From Sclerotiophoma versabilis (taxonomy: Eukaryota; Ascomycota; Dothideomycetes; Pleosporales; Didymellaceae), in assembly GCA_012274445.1 (NCBI GenBank), contig JAAROD010000094.1, forward strand, positions 248,001-312,000: a stretch of DNA of 64,000 bases, read 5' to 3'. The position numbers and the translations under genes were made by a program. Numbering within the stretch: position 1 is the stretch's first letter; each line of letters starts with the position of its first letter. Under the pieces are notes generated by a model. That model did no database searches. It was not told the origin of the DNA and worked only from the letters and a program-made list of their open reading frames with translations. This document shows, in pieces, positions 32,504-44,610 of this stretch.

Positions 32504-35500
32504 CTACTGCGCGGCTGTGACGCTGACAGCTCCAACCTCACCAACCATGTAACCTTGGGCGTCTGCACCAACCGCCGCGCCGGAGAAGCCAGCGCAGCTC
32601 ATGACCAGGTTCAAGTCCTGGCTCGCACCCTCAGCTCCGGCACCAGCGGTGAATCGCTCTGTGCGCTCGGCCCACGTAGTCAGTGGGCTGGCAGTGAACA
32701 CAGAGTTGCTGCCGATCCTGAACTGCACAGTGCATGCGCTCCTCGTGTTCGCTTGCCTCGTCAATCCACTGAGATCGTACTGCGTGCCTGGGCAGAGCGT
32801 CAATGGCTGAGAAAGCTGGACGGTGTTGCCAGGGAATGCAGAGCGGAAGCGCGCAATGGTGCCATTGGCTGTGACAACCGAATCCACAGGGACGGTTGGG
32901 TCGAACTGGCTAATAAACCAGCCTTCGGTGCTAGCGTCTGGCTGGACGTTTAGAGTAGGCGCGAGGATGAGGTTACCAGTGTCATTGCATGCAGCGTTGA
33001 TCTGATCCTGCGTAGCAAGGGTACCAGAGCGGCGGAAGCGGGAGACTGGAGTGACAGTGGCTCCGCTTTCAACGTCTGAAGTAGTAGAGGCGGCGACCTC
33101 AGATACAACGCTCGACACAGCGCTCAGGATGTCCGAGACAACAGGGGCCAGCTCAGAAGAGGTGGGCGCGGGATCAGTCACGATCAGACTCTCAATCGAT
33201 GGCGCGAGGCTCTCAACAAACGAGGGGAGTACAGCTGTGTCTGTGGGCAGAGTCGCGTTGCTAGCCGCTGGGAAAGTACCGTTGAGGCCAGTTGGGGCTG
33301 CTCCGGAAGAGATGCAAGTCGACGCAACAACTGGGATGGTCTCAACCGTGTAGGTGGTGATAATCACCTCCCTTGTGATAAAGGAGAACTCTGTCGGACT
33401 TGGGCAGGCCTCTGTGACCGGTGCTGTTGGTCCTGAGGGGAGGGTAGAGTTACCAGTGGGGAACGGCGGCGGGACAGTTGTCGCGTTCGAAGAAGTCACC
33501 ACGCCTGTAGACAGTGTGATAGGACGAGAGTACGATCCAGTGCGATCACCGAAGGTTGTTGTCCCGGTGAAACCAGGTGTCGTGGAGTTCAAAGACACTG
33601 GGGGAATAGTAACCGACGCAGGTGGCGCTGTGGAGTTTGACGGGACACTGGGTGTCTCAACAGCAGTCGTGATGTTACCGGTCGATGACGGAGGAAGAAT
33701 AGTAGAGAGATTACCTGTCGAGAAAGACGAGACGGTGGAGTAGTTGATCGACACGAACGTCTCGGTGGTGATGTTGCCAGTGGGCGTTGGCACTGGCGCT
33801 GTCGTGTTGTCGAAAGGTCGAGTTGTCGGAGGGATCAGCGTGACGTTGCCGCTAGGAAGGGAAAGCGTGATGTTTGTGGTTGCAGTAACAACCAAAGTAG
33901 AAGCTGACTCAGACACAGGCGGTGGCGTGGTCTCAGGAACCACGGTGGTAGAGTTCACCACAGGAATCTCGATAGTCGTCGAACCAGTGCTTACAGGGAG
34001 GGAAAGGCTGAACGTAGAGTTCACCGAAATAGAGCTGGAGCGTGAGAACGAGCCTGTACGGTTCCCTTCACTGGTTGTGCCACTGAAAATAGATGAAGTG
34101 CCGTTGAATGAAGGAGTAGGAGTGGCGCTGGGTGCAGATGTTATAGGCAAGCTGGAGTTCAAGATTGGGATCTCAATAGTAGAGGTGAAGCCAGTTGAGA
34201 GCGGCACAGTAAGCACCAGCGTTGTGTTTGCGCTGGGTGTCTCGATAGCGGTGGATGAGTTAGCTGAGGGTGTTACGAATCCACTAGATGCTGTCGAATT
34301 TGATGTGCTTGTGCGGCTGCGACTGAAGGTACCGGTGCGGTTGCCAGTGTCGGTCGTACCAGTGAAGGGTGCTGTGGTCGTAGAATTGGCAGACGCCGGC
34401 GGGATGACGCCGGACGCACCGGTAGAGCTCGTGAAAGCTGTTCCAGATGCGGTTGAGAAGTTGCCAACGCCCTCAGTGGAGAAGCCTCCGCTAGGTGTGG
34501 GGACAGGCAGCGTTGTGTTCACAGTTGCGGTCACAACCAAAGTGCTGGCGGGAGGAATGACACCGCTAAGGCCAGTGCTGTTCGCTGTGGCAGTGCTGAC
34601 AATAACTGTAATGTTTCCGGTCCCAGCAGCAGACGTGATGATTTCGGTAACAACCGTAGGTGTGATGATGCCGTTGCTGCCTGTCGAGTTGAAAGTGGCA
34701 GTCGAGGTGGCCGTCGAAAGGGAACCATTGCCAGCGAGTGTGGTGTTCGAGATCTCAACCACAAGGGTCTCGGACGAAACTGCAGTGATTACAGTTGGTG
34801 TCTCGACGCTGTCCGTTCCTGTCGAGGTGATGGTAAGGACCTCGCTCGATGCAACAACCAACGTGCTAGTCTTCGGAGGACCGTAAGCCCCTGATGTATC
34901 CCACTCATCTTCAGAAGAGGTAGACCCGGCTGAGCTCTCAGATGCGAGGGCAGATGACGAAGGAGGGATGACACCGTTGTCGCCGTTGGACGTAGCAGTA
35001 GCGTTAGAGCCGCTGATGGTGAAAGTAGTGGCACTTGAGGACACAATAGTCTCCAGAACAGGAGTTTCGGTTGGGGTGATAACGCCATTAGTGCCAAGCG
35101 AAAGGAATGTGGAATTGGAGCCAGAAATTGTCAGGGTTGTAGCAGTCGAGGAGACAATCACCTCCTCGCTGACAGAACTACTGATGGTAGCGTTGAGCGG
35201 AGCGGACGAACTTGGAGGAATGACTCCTTCGGTTCCTGTGGAGAAGAAGGTAGTGAATACTTCGATAACAGTCACGTTGCCCTGACCACCAGGGGTTGGC
35301 GCAGGAGTAGGAGTAACAATGCCGTCAGTGCCAGTCGACGCCTCGACAGCGGTAGAGAAGAATGTGGTAACTCCGCCCTCGCCACCAGTGGTAGATGCAG
35401 GCACGAACGTAGCGCCCCCAGAGCCGCCTCCACCCCTGATGGTAGTGGTAGAATCTCCAGAGATGATGGTAGTGTAGCCGTTGCCAATGATCGTAGTTAC

Positions 35501-37266
35501 TATCACCGAAGTGATGGTGGTGCCTTCGATGATAGTGGTAGCGGGCTGCTCGATGGTACGGGTGATGGTGGCAGAGCAGGCCCAGGACGTCTCGTAGACG
35601 GCGTACCAACTCGCGGAGGAGGCGTACAACTCGTACCAACTCCAGTGGACGAATCCTGCAGCGTCGGTGGAGTTTGCTGAGACATAAGTGCGCGATACAC
35701 CACCTCCAGAACTCTGGGTGACTAGACCGGGCGTAGAGACGACGACACCGGCAGAGGTGATAGATGCAACAACAGCGGATGTGTCGATCGAGACCGAAGT
35801 GCCGTTCAGAGCAGCGCACTCGTCACCGTTTGCAAATGTACCCGTGTGCACGATTGCAACTGATCCCGGGGCCGGTGTAGTCTCCACGCTAGAATCACCT
35901 TCAGCTGAGTAGAGGGTACAAGTACCTCCGCTGCCATCGGCGGAAGGCGTGAAGAGAGCATTTCTGCAGACATCTGCTGCGCCTTGCGCATTGAGAAGCG
36001 AACACTGAGCGGCACAGGAGGTTGCGTCCTCTGCGGGGACCGCGGGGGAGATGGGTCTGCCGACACGATCCTGGCTGAACCCTGTGTTACAGTATACATT
36101 GTAACCCAAACGCAGTCCACCGACAACTTGGTCAATACTCTTGTTGATATCATCCTCATCGCAAGAGAATGGAATGGCGGTGACGACGGCGGCACCTTCA
36201 GAAGCGGTGGATGTGGAGTTTCCAGAGACAGAGGTCGGGACAACGGGCGCGGTGGTGATGGCTGGGGAGCTTGACGGCTCATCAGAAGAGGCAGACGCGC
36301 TGCTTTCTGCTGAAGCACTAGAGGTGGCGGCTGCGTCTGCACTGGACTCTGCGGCCGCGCTGGAACTGGCATCTTCGTCTGCGCGGGAGCTGACCGAGTT
36401 CGTGTCGGAGCTGGTAGTAGCAGCACTGGCGGAAGCCTCAGCCGTAGCAGACTCACGCACTATGGTAGTCGAGGTGTACGTCCTGGTATCGGTCTGACGA
36501 ACGATGCGAAGTACCCTGACACCGACGGTGGAGGTCTATTCGTCAGCATGAAATGCGGTTCTCGAAGATGGAGAGACTTACAACAGCGTCGGGAACAGTA
36601 AAGGTCTCGACTACAGTGGAAGTAGGCTTAACCAACCTGCAAGAGCAAGCAGTGGCCAGACCCTGTTCAGCGGCGAGCCTAGCAGGCCCCTTGGAAGAAG
36701 CAGACTCGGTTGAGGTTGGTGCTCCGCTTGCAATGACGGAGTCGACGATGGACGAAGCAATCGATTCGATCTGAGCAGCAGCGGCGACCATTCTGCGGCG
36801 AACAGAGGGCGAAGCAGTTATGGTCGCTGTTTCGAAGACAGTCGTGGTTGTCATGATGCGCTCAGTGGTGGTTTGAGTAGTAGTCTCGGATGCGCTAGTA
36901 GTGACTGTACTGCGAGATTGTGAGTGGTGTTGTTGAGGGCTGGCAAGAAAGAGCTTACACTGTAGGGGTGACCTCAGAGACGATGGTCGTGGGTGGGATG
37001 TTGAGCCAGTCATTGCAGAAGCTCTCGACGCTGTTGCCGGGGTTGTTGCCGAGCAGAGCTGCAAACTGGTCGTTGGGGCAGTCCAGGATCTCGTCCTGTC
37101 TCTTGCCGAAGACGTTCTTCCAGGACCAGGTGTTCTGGGAAGGAGGGGCAGCTACTCTCTTGACCTCGGCATGCTCGTCCGCCTTGTGATGCAGAACCCA
37201 AGCTTGGGTGGTGGTGGAAAAGGAGAGAAAGGCGGCCGAAGCCAGGAGTGAGGGAGTGAGCAACAT
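32504..37266 (-). CDS. Large secreted Ser/Thr-rich cell-wall or adhesin-like protein
   Basis: Three exons: 37266-36959, 36909-36582 and 36535-32504, giving 1555 aa. It opens with a signal peptide (MLLTPSLLASAAFLSFSTTTQA) and a possible KR processing site in FGKRQDE. A Cys-containing N-terminal segment follows, then Thr/Ser-rich linkers. Around residues 335-420 lies a Cys-rich, apple/PAN-like module (CDEDD, VYCNTGFSQDRVG, SCAAQCSLL). About 900 residues of degenerate repeats follow, with motifs such as STGxxGVIPPSS and STTIEIPVxNST and many N-glycosylation sequons. The last 150 residues form a globular carbohydrate-binding-like domain (GWFISQFDPTVP, LCPGTQYDLSG, CTVQFRIG). There is no clear GPI signal at the end (SVTAAQ). 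A wall-associated or surface role is inferred; the family is not identified. Confidence 0.85.
33600..35450 (-). repeat. Degenerate Ser/Thr repeat array inside the wall-protein gene
   Basis: Repeated coding units of variable length share SNSTxxSTGxxGVIPP, SFSRSxS and TVVPxTTPP themes. They create long open frames on the opposite strand by composition alone. Confidence 0.6.
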
Positions 37267-37366
37267 GATCGAGCACTCGAGTGAGTGAGAGTTGCTCTGA
37301 CCAGAAGTTCAAGTGGTTCCGAGTTTGGATCGTTGGACTACAAGCCAAAACCTCCCGCCATGTGCA

Positions 37367-37374
37367 CTTATAAG
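37367..37374 (-). promoter_or_regulatory. Possible TATA box of the wall-protein gene
   Basis: CTTATAAG lies about 100 bp upstream of the start codon at 37266. It is consistent with a TATA element, but the site is palindromic and short. Confidence 0.35.
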
Positions 37375-37894
37375 AGAGAATGGTGGAGCAGCAGCCCGTT
37401 AGCCGTGTGGGCAGCGATCCAAGATTACCAGCAGATGGAGAATGTGCCTTGCAGGGAGCACTGGAGTACTGATCCGGATCAGGTTTTGCAGGCTGGAACC
37501 GTTTCGCGTGAAGCATGATAGGCTGTGGTGACGTTGGGTGGAACGTCTCGTCGAGAATGTTGGCTCTGCGGGTAGCGAAGGCGATGGCTTGCCCCCATTG
37601 ACGATGGCGCTGTGGAGTTGGGAAGCAACCATGCTCTTCGTGGTGGATCGGAATGGAAGGGAGACGGCCAAGGCGAGGCCTGGGGGCGCGTTGACGCATT
37701 TCACAGCGCAGCAGCAAGCAGATTCGGAGCCATCGAGAACACGAGAAGGGAGAGAACGCGTTTCAAATACCAGCAACGCGTGCCGGGGTTGCACGGTAGT
37801 CAGAACAAGAGACAGAAGCGACGGCAAGAGGGGAGCACGGCGGACGACAGAGCAGTGGTGTGATAGGCTTGACATTGACTACGGGGGGAGAAGG

Positions 37895-37951
37895 GGCAGG
37901 CAGGCACTGCAGGCAGGCACGGCAGGCAGGCACGGCAGGCAGGCAGGCACC
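37895..37951. repeat. GGCA/GGCAC tandem repeat
   Basis: Units of GGCAGGCAGGCAC recur four times with small length differences. Confidence 0.85.
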
Positions 37952-38117
37952 GAGCGGCGGGTGCAGAGCGACCTGTCGGCGCTGGCGAGGGGGCGTGCTG
38001 GAGCAGTGGGTGGGCATCTGCAGCGTGGAGGGGATGGAATGGGGTGGTGCAAGAGCTCGGTGAGCGATATGTCTCAGACGTCGAGAGCGCAGAGGAGGGG
38101 CGCCGAGCAGTCGCGGT

Positions 38118-38182
38118 GTCAGTGTCAGTGTCAGCGTCCGTGTCAGCGCCAGGGCCAGGGCCAGTGCCAGCGGCCGTGTCAG
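38118..38182. repeat. Degenerate 6-bp repeat (GTGTCA/GCCAGG)
   Basis: GTGTCA units pass into GCCAGG and GCCAGT units in about ten hexamers. Upstream of the Meh1-like gene. Confidence 0.7.
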
Positions 38183-38471
38183 GCGGCCGGGCGGCCAGGA
38201 CGCGGATGACGATGCGGCTCCTCTGCGCCAAGAGGACGGGCGGAGATTGCCAGCGCCGACCGTGGCCAGGAACCGGGCTCGTCCACGGCGGCTGCCTCCA
38301 GCGCGCGCTGCACCGTCCCCCATTGCGCTGCGGCATGCCTCCCATGGGCGCGCGCACATTCACCCCCGCCGTATACCAGTGAGACACGCGCACCGCCGGC
38401 GCTCCCCCGCAGCGCTGCCACTCTCTGCCACTCTCTGCCATACCCGCGTCCACACTCCACGCCCGCATTCC

Positions 38472-39031
38472 ATGGGCATCTGCTCATCGTGCCTGGGCGG
38501 GCGCGCAGACGAGGAGGTCAGTAGCACCGCCGTCCGCACAGGTGGGCTGTCTCTCTGCTAACGCGCCCTTGCAGCCGTCGGACGCATCGCAGCTCCTCGG
38601 CGACAGCTACCAGCCGCAGTACGGCACGCTCGAGGCCCGCCCGCAGCACCCTCCGCAGCCCGATCCAGAGGAGATTCGCCGCGCCCGCGAGGAGCTCGAG
38701 CAGATCTGTGCCGACACGTCCAGGTGAGTGCAGCAGCGCCGCCCCCGCCGCCGCGACGCTGATCCCTTGCAGCCAGCTCATCACCGTCGTGCAACCCACC
38801 GCCCAGCCCGATGCAGACCAGCCGCAGCTCTCCGAGACGCTCGACTATGCCCACCACTTCAGCAACCGCTTCCCCTCGCTGCGCCGCCTGAACAGGGACC
38901 CCGCCGCCGCTGCCGACGCCGACATGGACGAGGCGGCCTGGCTCGACGCCGTCCTCGCCCGCGACGACGACGGCGCCGACGAGCCCGTCAAGCCCGTCCA
39001 GGGAGGCCTCACGCGCCAGTTTGGCAAGTGA
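38472..39031 (+). CDS. EGO/Ragulator membrane anchor, Meh1/Ego1 (LAMTOR1-like)
   Basis: Three exons: 38472-38516, 38575-38723 and 38773-39031, giving 150 aa. The start MGICSSCLGG offers Gly2 for N-myristoylation and Cys4 and Cys7 for palmitoylation, the lipid anchor used by Ego1 and LAMTOR1. A short variable linker is followed by an amphipathic helix typical of the family (DPEEIRRAREELEQICADTSSQLI). The tail LTRQFGK is basic. In yeast this subunit holds the EGO complex and the Rag GTPases on the vacuole to control TORC1. Assignment rests on the acylation motif, the helix and the size, without a search. Splice phases are consistent; the exon 2-3 intron is only 49 bp. Confidence 0.8.
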
Positions 39032-39569
39032 GCCCAGGGGGTCCGACGTTGCGCTGTGAGGCAAACGCTTGTTGCGCCATTTCATTGCTTGTCTTGTCGT
39101 CCCCTTCTGGATACCCATCACGTCTTTCTCCCACCACTTCCCTTTGTCGCAGCACCGCGTGGGCAGGAGCCAGTCGCACAGTCAGGTACAATACTACATC
39201 GATAGTTCTGTCTGATCATCTGTTTCTCCCAACCAGGAAGTCGGACTTATTTCATGCTGATGCAATCCACCCTTGTCACCCCACTCTGACCACCCCCAGC
39301 TCGCGAGACACAAAGACCGTTGACCCGCGTAGTACATTACCGCCACCATATTGGTCCCAACGCCAGCTGCCACCAGAAAGTTCGAGAACCATAGTGCTGG
39401 ACATGCAATGCACCACCATCTCCCGGGCATCCCTTCCGCCTTGGCCTATGCCGCCATCTTTGCCACTCCCTCACCCACCCCCTCACCCACTCCCATCTTT
39501 CCCACTCCCATCTTTCTCACTCCCATCTTTCTCACTCCCATCTTTCCCACTCCCATCTTTCCCACTCCC
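39032..39569. other. Convergent 3' intergenic region with 15-bp repeats
   Basis: 538 bp between the Meh1-like stop and the stop of the zinc-binding protein gene. No gene; the repeat array at its end is listed separately. Confidence 0.6.
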
Positions 39570-39594
39570 TCATCCACTCCCATCTTTCCCCGCT
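39488..39594. repeat. 15-bp tandem repeat CACTCCCATCTTTCC
   Basis: About seven units with C/T variation at the last bases. The repeat covers the stop codon (39572-39570) of the overlapping minus-strand gene, whose final residues GKDGSG are encoded within one unit. Confidence 0.9.
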
Positions 39595-40616
39595 GTCCAC
39601 TCACGCAGACCCATCTTCTCCCTCACCTTGTCCTGGATCTCCTTCTGCATCTCCTCAGCCCTTGGTCGTGCTTTGAACCCGCGCTTCACGGCCTCTGGCA
39701 TCTCGACGACTGGGTTGGAGACGACAGGCTCATGTCGACTCAACAGATGAGCTTTGTACGGGTTTGTAGATGTGTTCACACCGTGATGTGCCAGCAGCTC
39801 ATCTATCGTCATGTCACTGAAGGCCTTGTCCGTGGCCTTGGAGTCCCCAAGACTGAGTCTTGGAACGTCCTTGACAGTGTTGGTGGGCCTGAGGAACGGA
39901 GACGGAACATCAAAAATGCCGTCACTTTTCGAGGTGAGCTTAGCACGCCGCCGCTTGTTGGACGTAGGCGATGCAGGATCTGGCGCAAAATCGTCGTCCG
40001 ACGAATCGTCTGATGGCGTTGCGTCTCTTGCTTTTGTTCTCAACTTCGGCTTAACTTCCAGTGCTGGCTTCATCAAGCGCTTCTTCCCCTTCATTTCCAC
40101 ACTCTCCCCTTGCTCTTCCCCCGCCCCTATCTCCTCATCACCGCCCTCGCCCTCCTCCACCCCACTCCTCACCATCCCAACAAGCCTCCTCCTCACCACA
40201 CTCCCACCCGTCCCCGGCGTAGCAACCCACACACTCAGCATATTCCCATGCGCCAAGCTCCTCCCCGCTCTATCCCTCCTCTCCTGACACCCCTCGCACA
40301 CCTGGAACGTGCACCCAGGGCACCGCAGCATAGTGCCTTTATTGCGCAAATCGCATTCAGAGCACTTGGCCGTGTGCACCGTGACGCGCGTGAAGACGCC
40401 CACCGACGCCGAGCAAATCAGTCGACTAGCACCGGGCGTGCGGGGGACGGAGGATATACGCCTATGGTGCCCACCTGGCGTGGAGGGCGCAGCCGTGTTG
40501 CGCTGGACACGCATGGCGCTGCTACTAGTCGCCTGGTGGGCGCCTGGTGTGCTTGGAGTTGCGAGGTCGCGAGCGTTTGGGGTTGGAAGTAAAAGTGGAG
40601 TCGTTGCGCGAGACAT
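39570..40616 (-). CDS. Unknown protein with a zinc-binding Cys cluster
   Basis: A single exon encodes 348 aa from the ATG at 40616. After a Thr/Pro-rich start (ATPSTPGAHQ, VPRTPGASR) a compact Cys cluster lies near residues 83-110: CSECDLRNKGTMLRCPGC, then CEGCQ and a His a few residues later. This resembles a treble-clef or ZZ/RING-like zinc site and is the only ordered part. Acidic and basic low-complexity tracts follow (SDDSSDDDF, NKRRRAK), the latter a possible nuclear signal. A conserved-looking C-terminal stretch (FSDMTIDELLAHHGVNTSTNPYKAHLL, KRGFKARP) ends the protein. I do not recognise the family; nuclear localisation is only a guess. Confidence 0.75.
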   Translation of the reverse strand: MSRATTPLLLPTPNARDLATPSTPGAHQATSSSAMRVQRNTAAPSTPGGHHRRISSVPRTPGASRLICSASVGVFTRVTVHTAKCSECDLRNKGTMLRCPGCTFQVCEGCQERRDRAGRSLAHGNMLSVWVATPGTGGSVVRRRLVGMVRSGVEEGEGGDEEIGAGEEQGESVEMKGKKRLMKPALEVKPKLRTKARDATPSDDSSDDDFAPDPASPTSNKRRRAKLTSKSDGIFDVPSPFLRPTNTVKDVPRLSLGDSKATDKAFSDMTIDELLAHHGVNTSTNPYKAHLLSRHEPVVSNPVVEMPEAVKRGFKARPRAEEMQKEIQDKVREKMGLREWTAGKDGSG

Positions 40617-41030
40617 TGTTGGGTTATTTTCTTTTTTTCTTCACTACTTTACTGGCTTTACTGGTGAAGTGAGGGGAGGAGGTTGGTTGGACTGTACGGG
40701 ATTGAGTATATATATATACACACACTCTAGTGCTGGTTGAGGGGAAGTGAAGGGGAGCGTATTGTGCTGTTGTTGTGCGTGCGGACTGGGCAAACGGGAG
40801 TGAAGTGTGAATGCCCTATTCTAAAATCTTTCCGTGTCGAATTGCAGTTGGCTTCGTGGGCTGGTAAGACTGTATTAGAAGAGCTGGTGAGTGTTATTTT
40901 ACACTCCTACATTCCCAAATGTTATAGTATCACCTCTTGTTTATTTCCAGATGCGAGGCTCTTCGATTATCCGCTTGATACGTAATCTATATATACAAAC
41001 ACGCTCAGGATTTCACTCGCCGCCTGAGAT

Positions 41031-41112
41031 GTTGATACAATATCTCGGCACTCTTCTATTCGACCATCGCTGTTGATATCATATCTCGACACTCTTCTAT
41101 TTGGCCATCGCT
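41031..41112. repeat. 41-bp direct duplication
   Basis: Two adjacent copies of GTTGATA..ATATCTCG.CACTCTTCTATT...CCATCGCT differ at a few positions. Confidence 0.85.
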
Positions 41113-42199
41113 GTTGTCTTATTTGGGAGCAACAGTCACTCTTCCTCTTCGCTGCCTGAACAACCACCCCTCCAAGAACGTACAAGGTACATACTGCGGC
41201 CCCTGGTGTATGTTGTTGTAGAGCGTGAGGCAACGGGCCTATATTCTCGAGTAGGTAGGCATCAACGGCAGCGCTCTCGAAGCCTGAACAAATCCTACCA
41301 ACCTGGTTGAGACAGCAGCGCGGTGACTCATCCTTCACCGGTATCTCACCTGCAACATAATATTCGCGTCACTCCATCGTGACCTCCGCCCTTCCCATTC
41401 AACTTTTTGGACCACCAGCGATGACTCGGCGTCGTGCGTGCAAGAGTCATCTCGATGACATCCTCACCATTTACTGCATTCGGCAAACCAGGTCACACAC
41501 ACTTTACAGAAAGTCAAAAGAGTGTAGAATGAAGGTGCGTACTGCAGCGGCTTATACGTCGAGGAAGGATGACGCTGCGACTTGACACGCGGCGGTGAGC
41601 CCCCGCAAGGCTGCAGCACTAGCCACGCGGTTATGCAACCATCCTTCAGCTAGCGATGGTTTGCAGAGCCTTCGGCGGAGAAGCGCGCCATACCTAGCGT
41701 CGTATCATCAATGCTCGCTACCCCCGTTCACCGCAGCTGTTGGTTTCTGCGTTCGCAACACACGCTCATTCGTAAACCTCTTCGCAAACGGCAAATTTCA
41801 GTTATCATGCGACCAGGCTGCAATATCATTACATAATACTTGCATTTCTGCCGGGCGAACTCCTTTCCTACATCAGACGACGTCTTAGCAGCCATCGCCC
41901 TTCTCTTATTGACCGAGTCGCATCGCATCTGGTTGCGTCCACCAAGCTTGCGGCGAAAGCGACATCTGTGGCGGTGCTAGGCAGTCCTGCACGTCAGATC
42001 CTGGAATAGACTTTCATCGCGAACGCCGCTCTTAACCAATACACCATCACAACCTCCCCGGCATATCTTTGCCAAGCTCCATACAGAACTGGACTTACTG
42101 TACATAAGTGTCGGCCTCACCTTGGTTGCAGTCGACAGCTTGCGGTTGCGACAGGCCTGACGGGAGCCTGTTCGATTTGCAGCTGGAGTCCCATACGCG

Positions 42200-42206
42200 T
42201 ATAAAT
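42200..42206 (+). promoter_or_regulatory. TATA-like element of the ABC transporter
   Basis: TATAAAT stands 68 bp before the start codon at 42268 and is followed by a CT-rich stretch (ctcacatcctttcc), a common fungal core-promoter layout. Confidence 0.5.
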
Positions 42207-42267
42207 CTGGGACTCTGTTTGCTCACATCCTTTCCTTTTCTCAACTGTTGTAAACAAATCGACAATT

Positions 42268-44579
42268 ATGGACCCTCCACCACCCGCGTCACTATACCCA
42301 GCTATGGCGCTCCTGCATTACATGCACGCCCCTACCGTTGGGTTCTTCTTCCTGGGAGCAACGGCGTTCAGTCTGTGTATACTACAAAAACCCATACCAG
42401 TGTCACACCGAAGGAGAAGAGGTGTTTTAATTGCTGCGGCCCTTATACTAGTTTCATACATAACGGAAGTGCTCTACTATTTCAGTCGATCGCTTGCAGA
42501 CGCGCAGTATACACCGCCAGAGCCTGCAGCGATCCGGTGTCTGGGCTCTATCCTGGTCTGGGGGCCCCTCTCGTACGCCCTATGGACTTCGAAGTCTCTG
42601 CGATGGCATCCTTATTTCGGCGCTTTTGTCCTCCAATTCGCCTTCGAGACGACAATATGCCTCATGAGCGCTGCTTCCATACCCCGCGAGGAACAGTCCA
42701 GTAACGTGTCCTTTGTTCTCGGCTGCATCAGAGCTGCTATCTCCCTGGTCCTTTTGATTGACAGCTTCGCCATCACAATCACCAAACATATGGAGAAAAG
42801 CACCGACGAGGAGAGTCAATCGCTGCTTCCAAAGCCAACCAATGGTGCTGCGGCTCAAAATGGAAATGCAGGGTATGGCAGCATCGAGCAAAATGCCTCC
42901 GACGATGAGGAGGAAACACCCAAAGATAAAGATAAAGAGCTCAAGGAGCAACAGGCAAAACGTTTGGAGGAGGAAGGCGGTTGGTTCGGCTATCTCAAGT
43001 CATTCAGCGTGTTCTTACCGTATGTGTTCCCGCGCGACGACTGGATGGTCATGGGGGCCTTGGGAGTTCGTCTCGTCCACATGCTTGCTGAGCGTGCTCT
43101 GAATTTGCTCACCCCTCGTCAACTTGGTATCATAACCAACAAACTTAGCCACAACACCGGTGTGATGCCTTGGAAAGACGTTGGTCTATGGGTTCTATTC
43201 CAGTGGATAGGTAGCTACGCGGGTCTCGGCTTTATCGACGGCATTGCTAGTATGGTCATCTCGAACTCTGCCTACCGACGCATCACTCTGTTGGCATACG
43301 AGCACGTCTTGAGTCTCTCTATGGACTTTCACACCTCTAAGGACTCTGGCGAAGTCTTGAAAGCTGTTGAGCAAGCCTCTTCGCTCAACTCACTCGTCGA
43401 GATGGTTCTTTTTGATATCTCGCCTATCCTTCTGGATCTGGTCGTTGCCATGTGGTACGTCACACATCTGTTTGATGCTTACATGGCCTTCATCATCCTG
43501 TTCATGGGCTTTGCGTATACCTGCATTGGATGGTACTTTACCACACTCTCGCAGCCAAAGAGGAGAGATTACGTCGAGAAGCAGCGCACGGAAAGCTCTA
43601 CTGTCAACGAAACGGTGCACAACTGGCAAACTGTTGCATACTTTAATCGTCTGACTTATGAGCATCAACGCTACGCGTCCAACATCATGAACACGATTAG
43701 GGCGCAGTACGCTTACTACTTCCGCTCCATGGGCGGTCACGCCGCGCAAGACATGCTGACCACTTTCGGATTCGCGGCTTGCTGCATCTTTGGAATGACG
43801 CAGATTGTCACTGGTCGCAAGCAGGTTGGCGATCTCGTTACACTCATCATGTACTGGCACACGATGACGAGTCCGTTGTACGTCTTATCGTACAGTTACA
43901 GGCACATCTCCAGCTCTCTCATTGACGCAGAGCGGTTGCTCCAGATGCTCAAGACCACACCTTCTGTGGCTGACAAAGAAGGCGCAAGAGATCTGGTTGT
44001 CGATGCTGGTGTGGTGGAATTCATGGATGTCGAGTTTGCGTACGATGAGCGCAAGACCATTATCAAAGGTGTCGATCTGCGAGCTGAGGGCGGACAGACC
44101 ATCGCTTTTGTCGGCGAAACAGGTGGTGGCAAGTCGACGATGCTCAAGCTGCTCTTCCGCTTCTACGATGTCACTGGTGGCTCCATCATGATCGATGGCC
44201 AAGACCTGCGGTCAGTGACGCAGTCCAGTCTCCGCGATGCACTCGGTCTTGTCCCCCAAGACCCCGTTCTCTTCAACCAGACTATCCGCCAAAACGTGCG
44301 CTATGCCCGTCTTGAAGCTACCGACGCCGAGATCGAGGACGCATGTCGAGCGGCCGCGATTCACGACGATATTGTCGGTTTCCCAGATGGCTACAACTCC
44401 AAAGTCGGCGAGCGCGGCGTCCGTCTCTCAGGCGGCCAACTCCAGCGCATCGCCATCGCTCGCGTGCTGCTCAAGAATCCCAAAATCGTACTTCTCGACG
44501 AGGCCACCTCGGCAATCGACTCGGGCATTGAAGCACTGATCCAAGAAGCCTTCCGCAAGCTCAGCAAAGGACGTACCAC

Positions 44580-44610
<31 letters not shown>

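Larger units (their letters stand above)
37267..38471. other. GC-rich intergenic region with repeats
   Basis: 1.2 kb between two divergent genes. Overlapping open frames on both strands follow from GC-rich simple sequence. It contains the GGCAGGCA array and a GTGTCA-type array, and I saw no gene. Confidence 0.55.
40617..42267. other. Divergent intergenic region upstream of the ABC transporter
   Basis: 1.65 kb with no supportable gene. It holds a 41-bp direct duplication and, near the end, the ABC transporter core promoter. Several small open frames (for example 41595-41888) have no features. Confidence 0.6.

Noticed and set aside
33744..34886. A 380-codon plus-strand open frame antisense to the wall protein
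   Set aside because: Its Val/Pro/Glu-rich composition is what the complement of Ser/Thr-repeat codons gives. The minus strand has a signal peptide, splice sites and end domains.
36543..37064. 173-codon minus frame overlapping the wall-protein exons
   Set aside because: It is a shifted frame of exon 2 and the intron; the spliced frame carries on the signal-peptide exon.
38728..39750. 340-codon plus frame over the Meh1-like gene and its flank
   Set aside because: Arg/Pro-rich shadow of the third exon that runs on through the tandem repeat.
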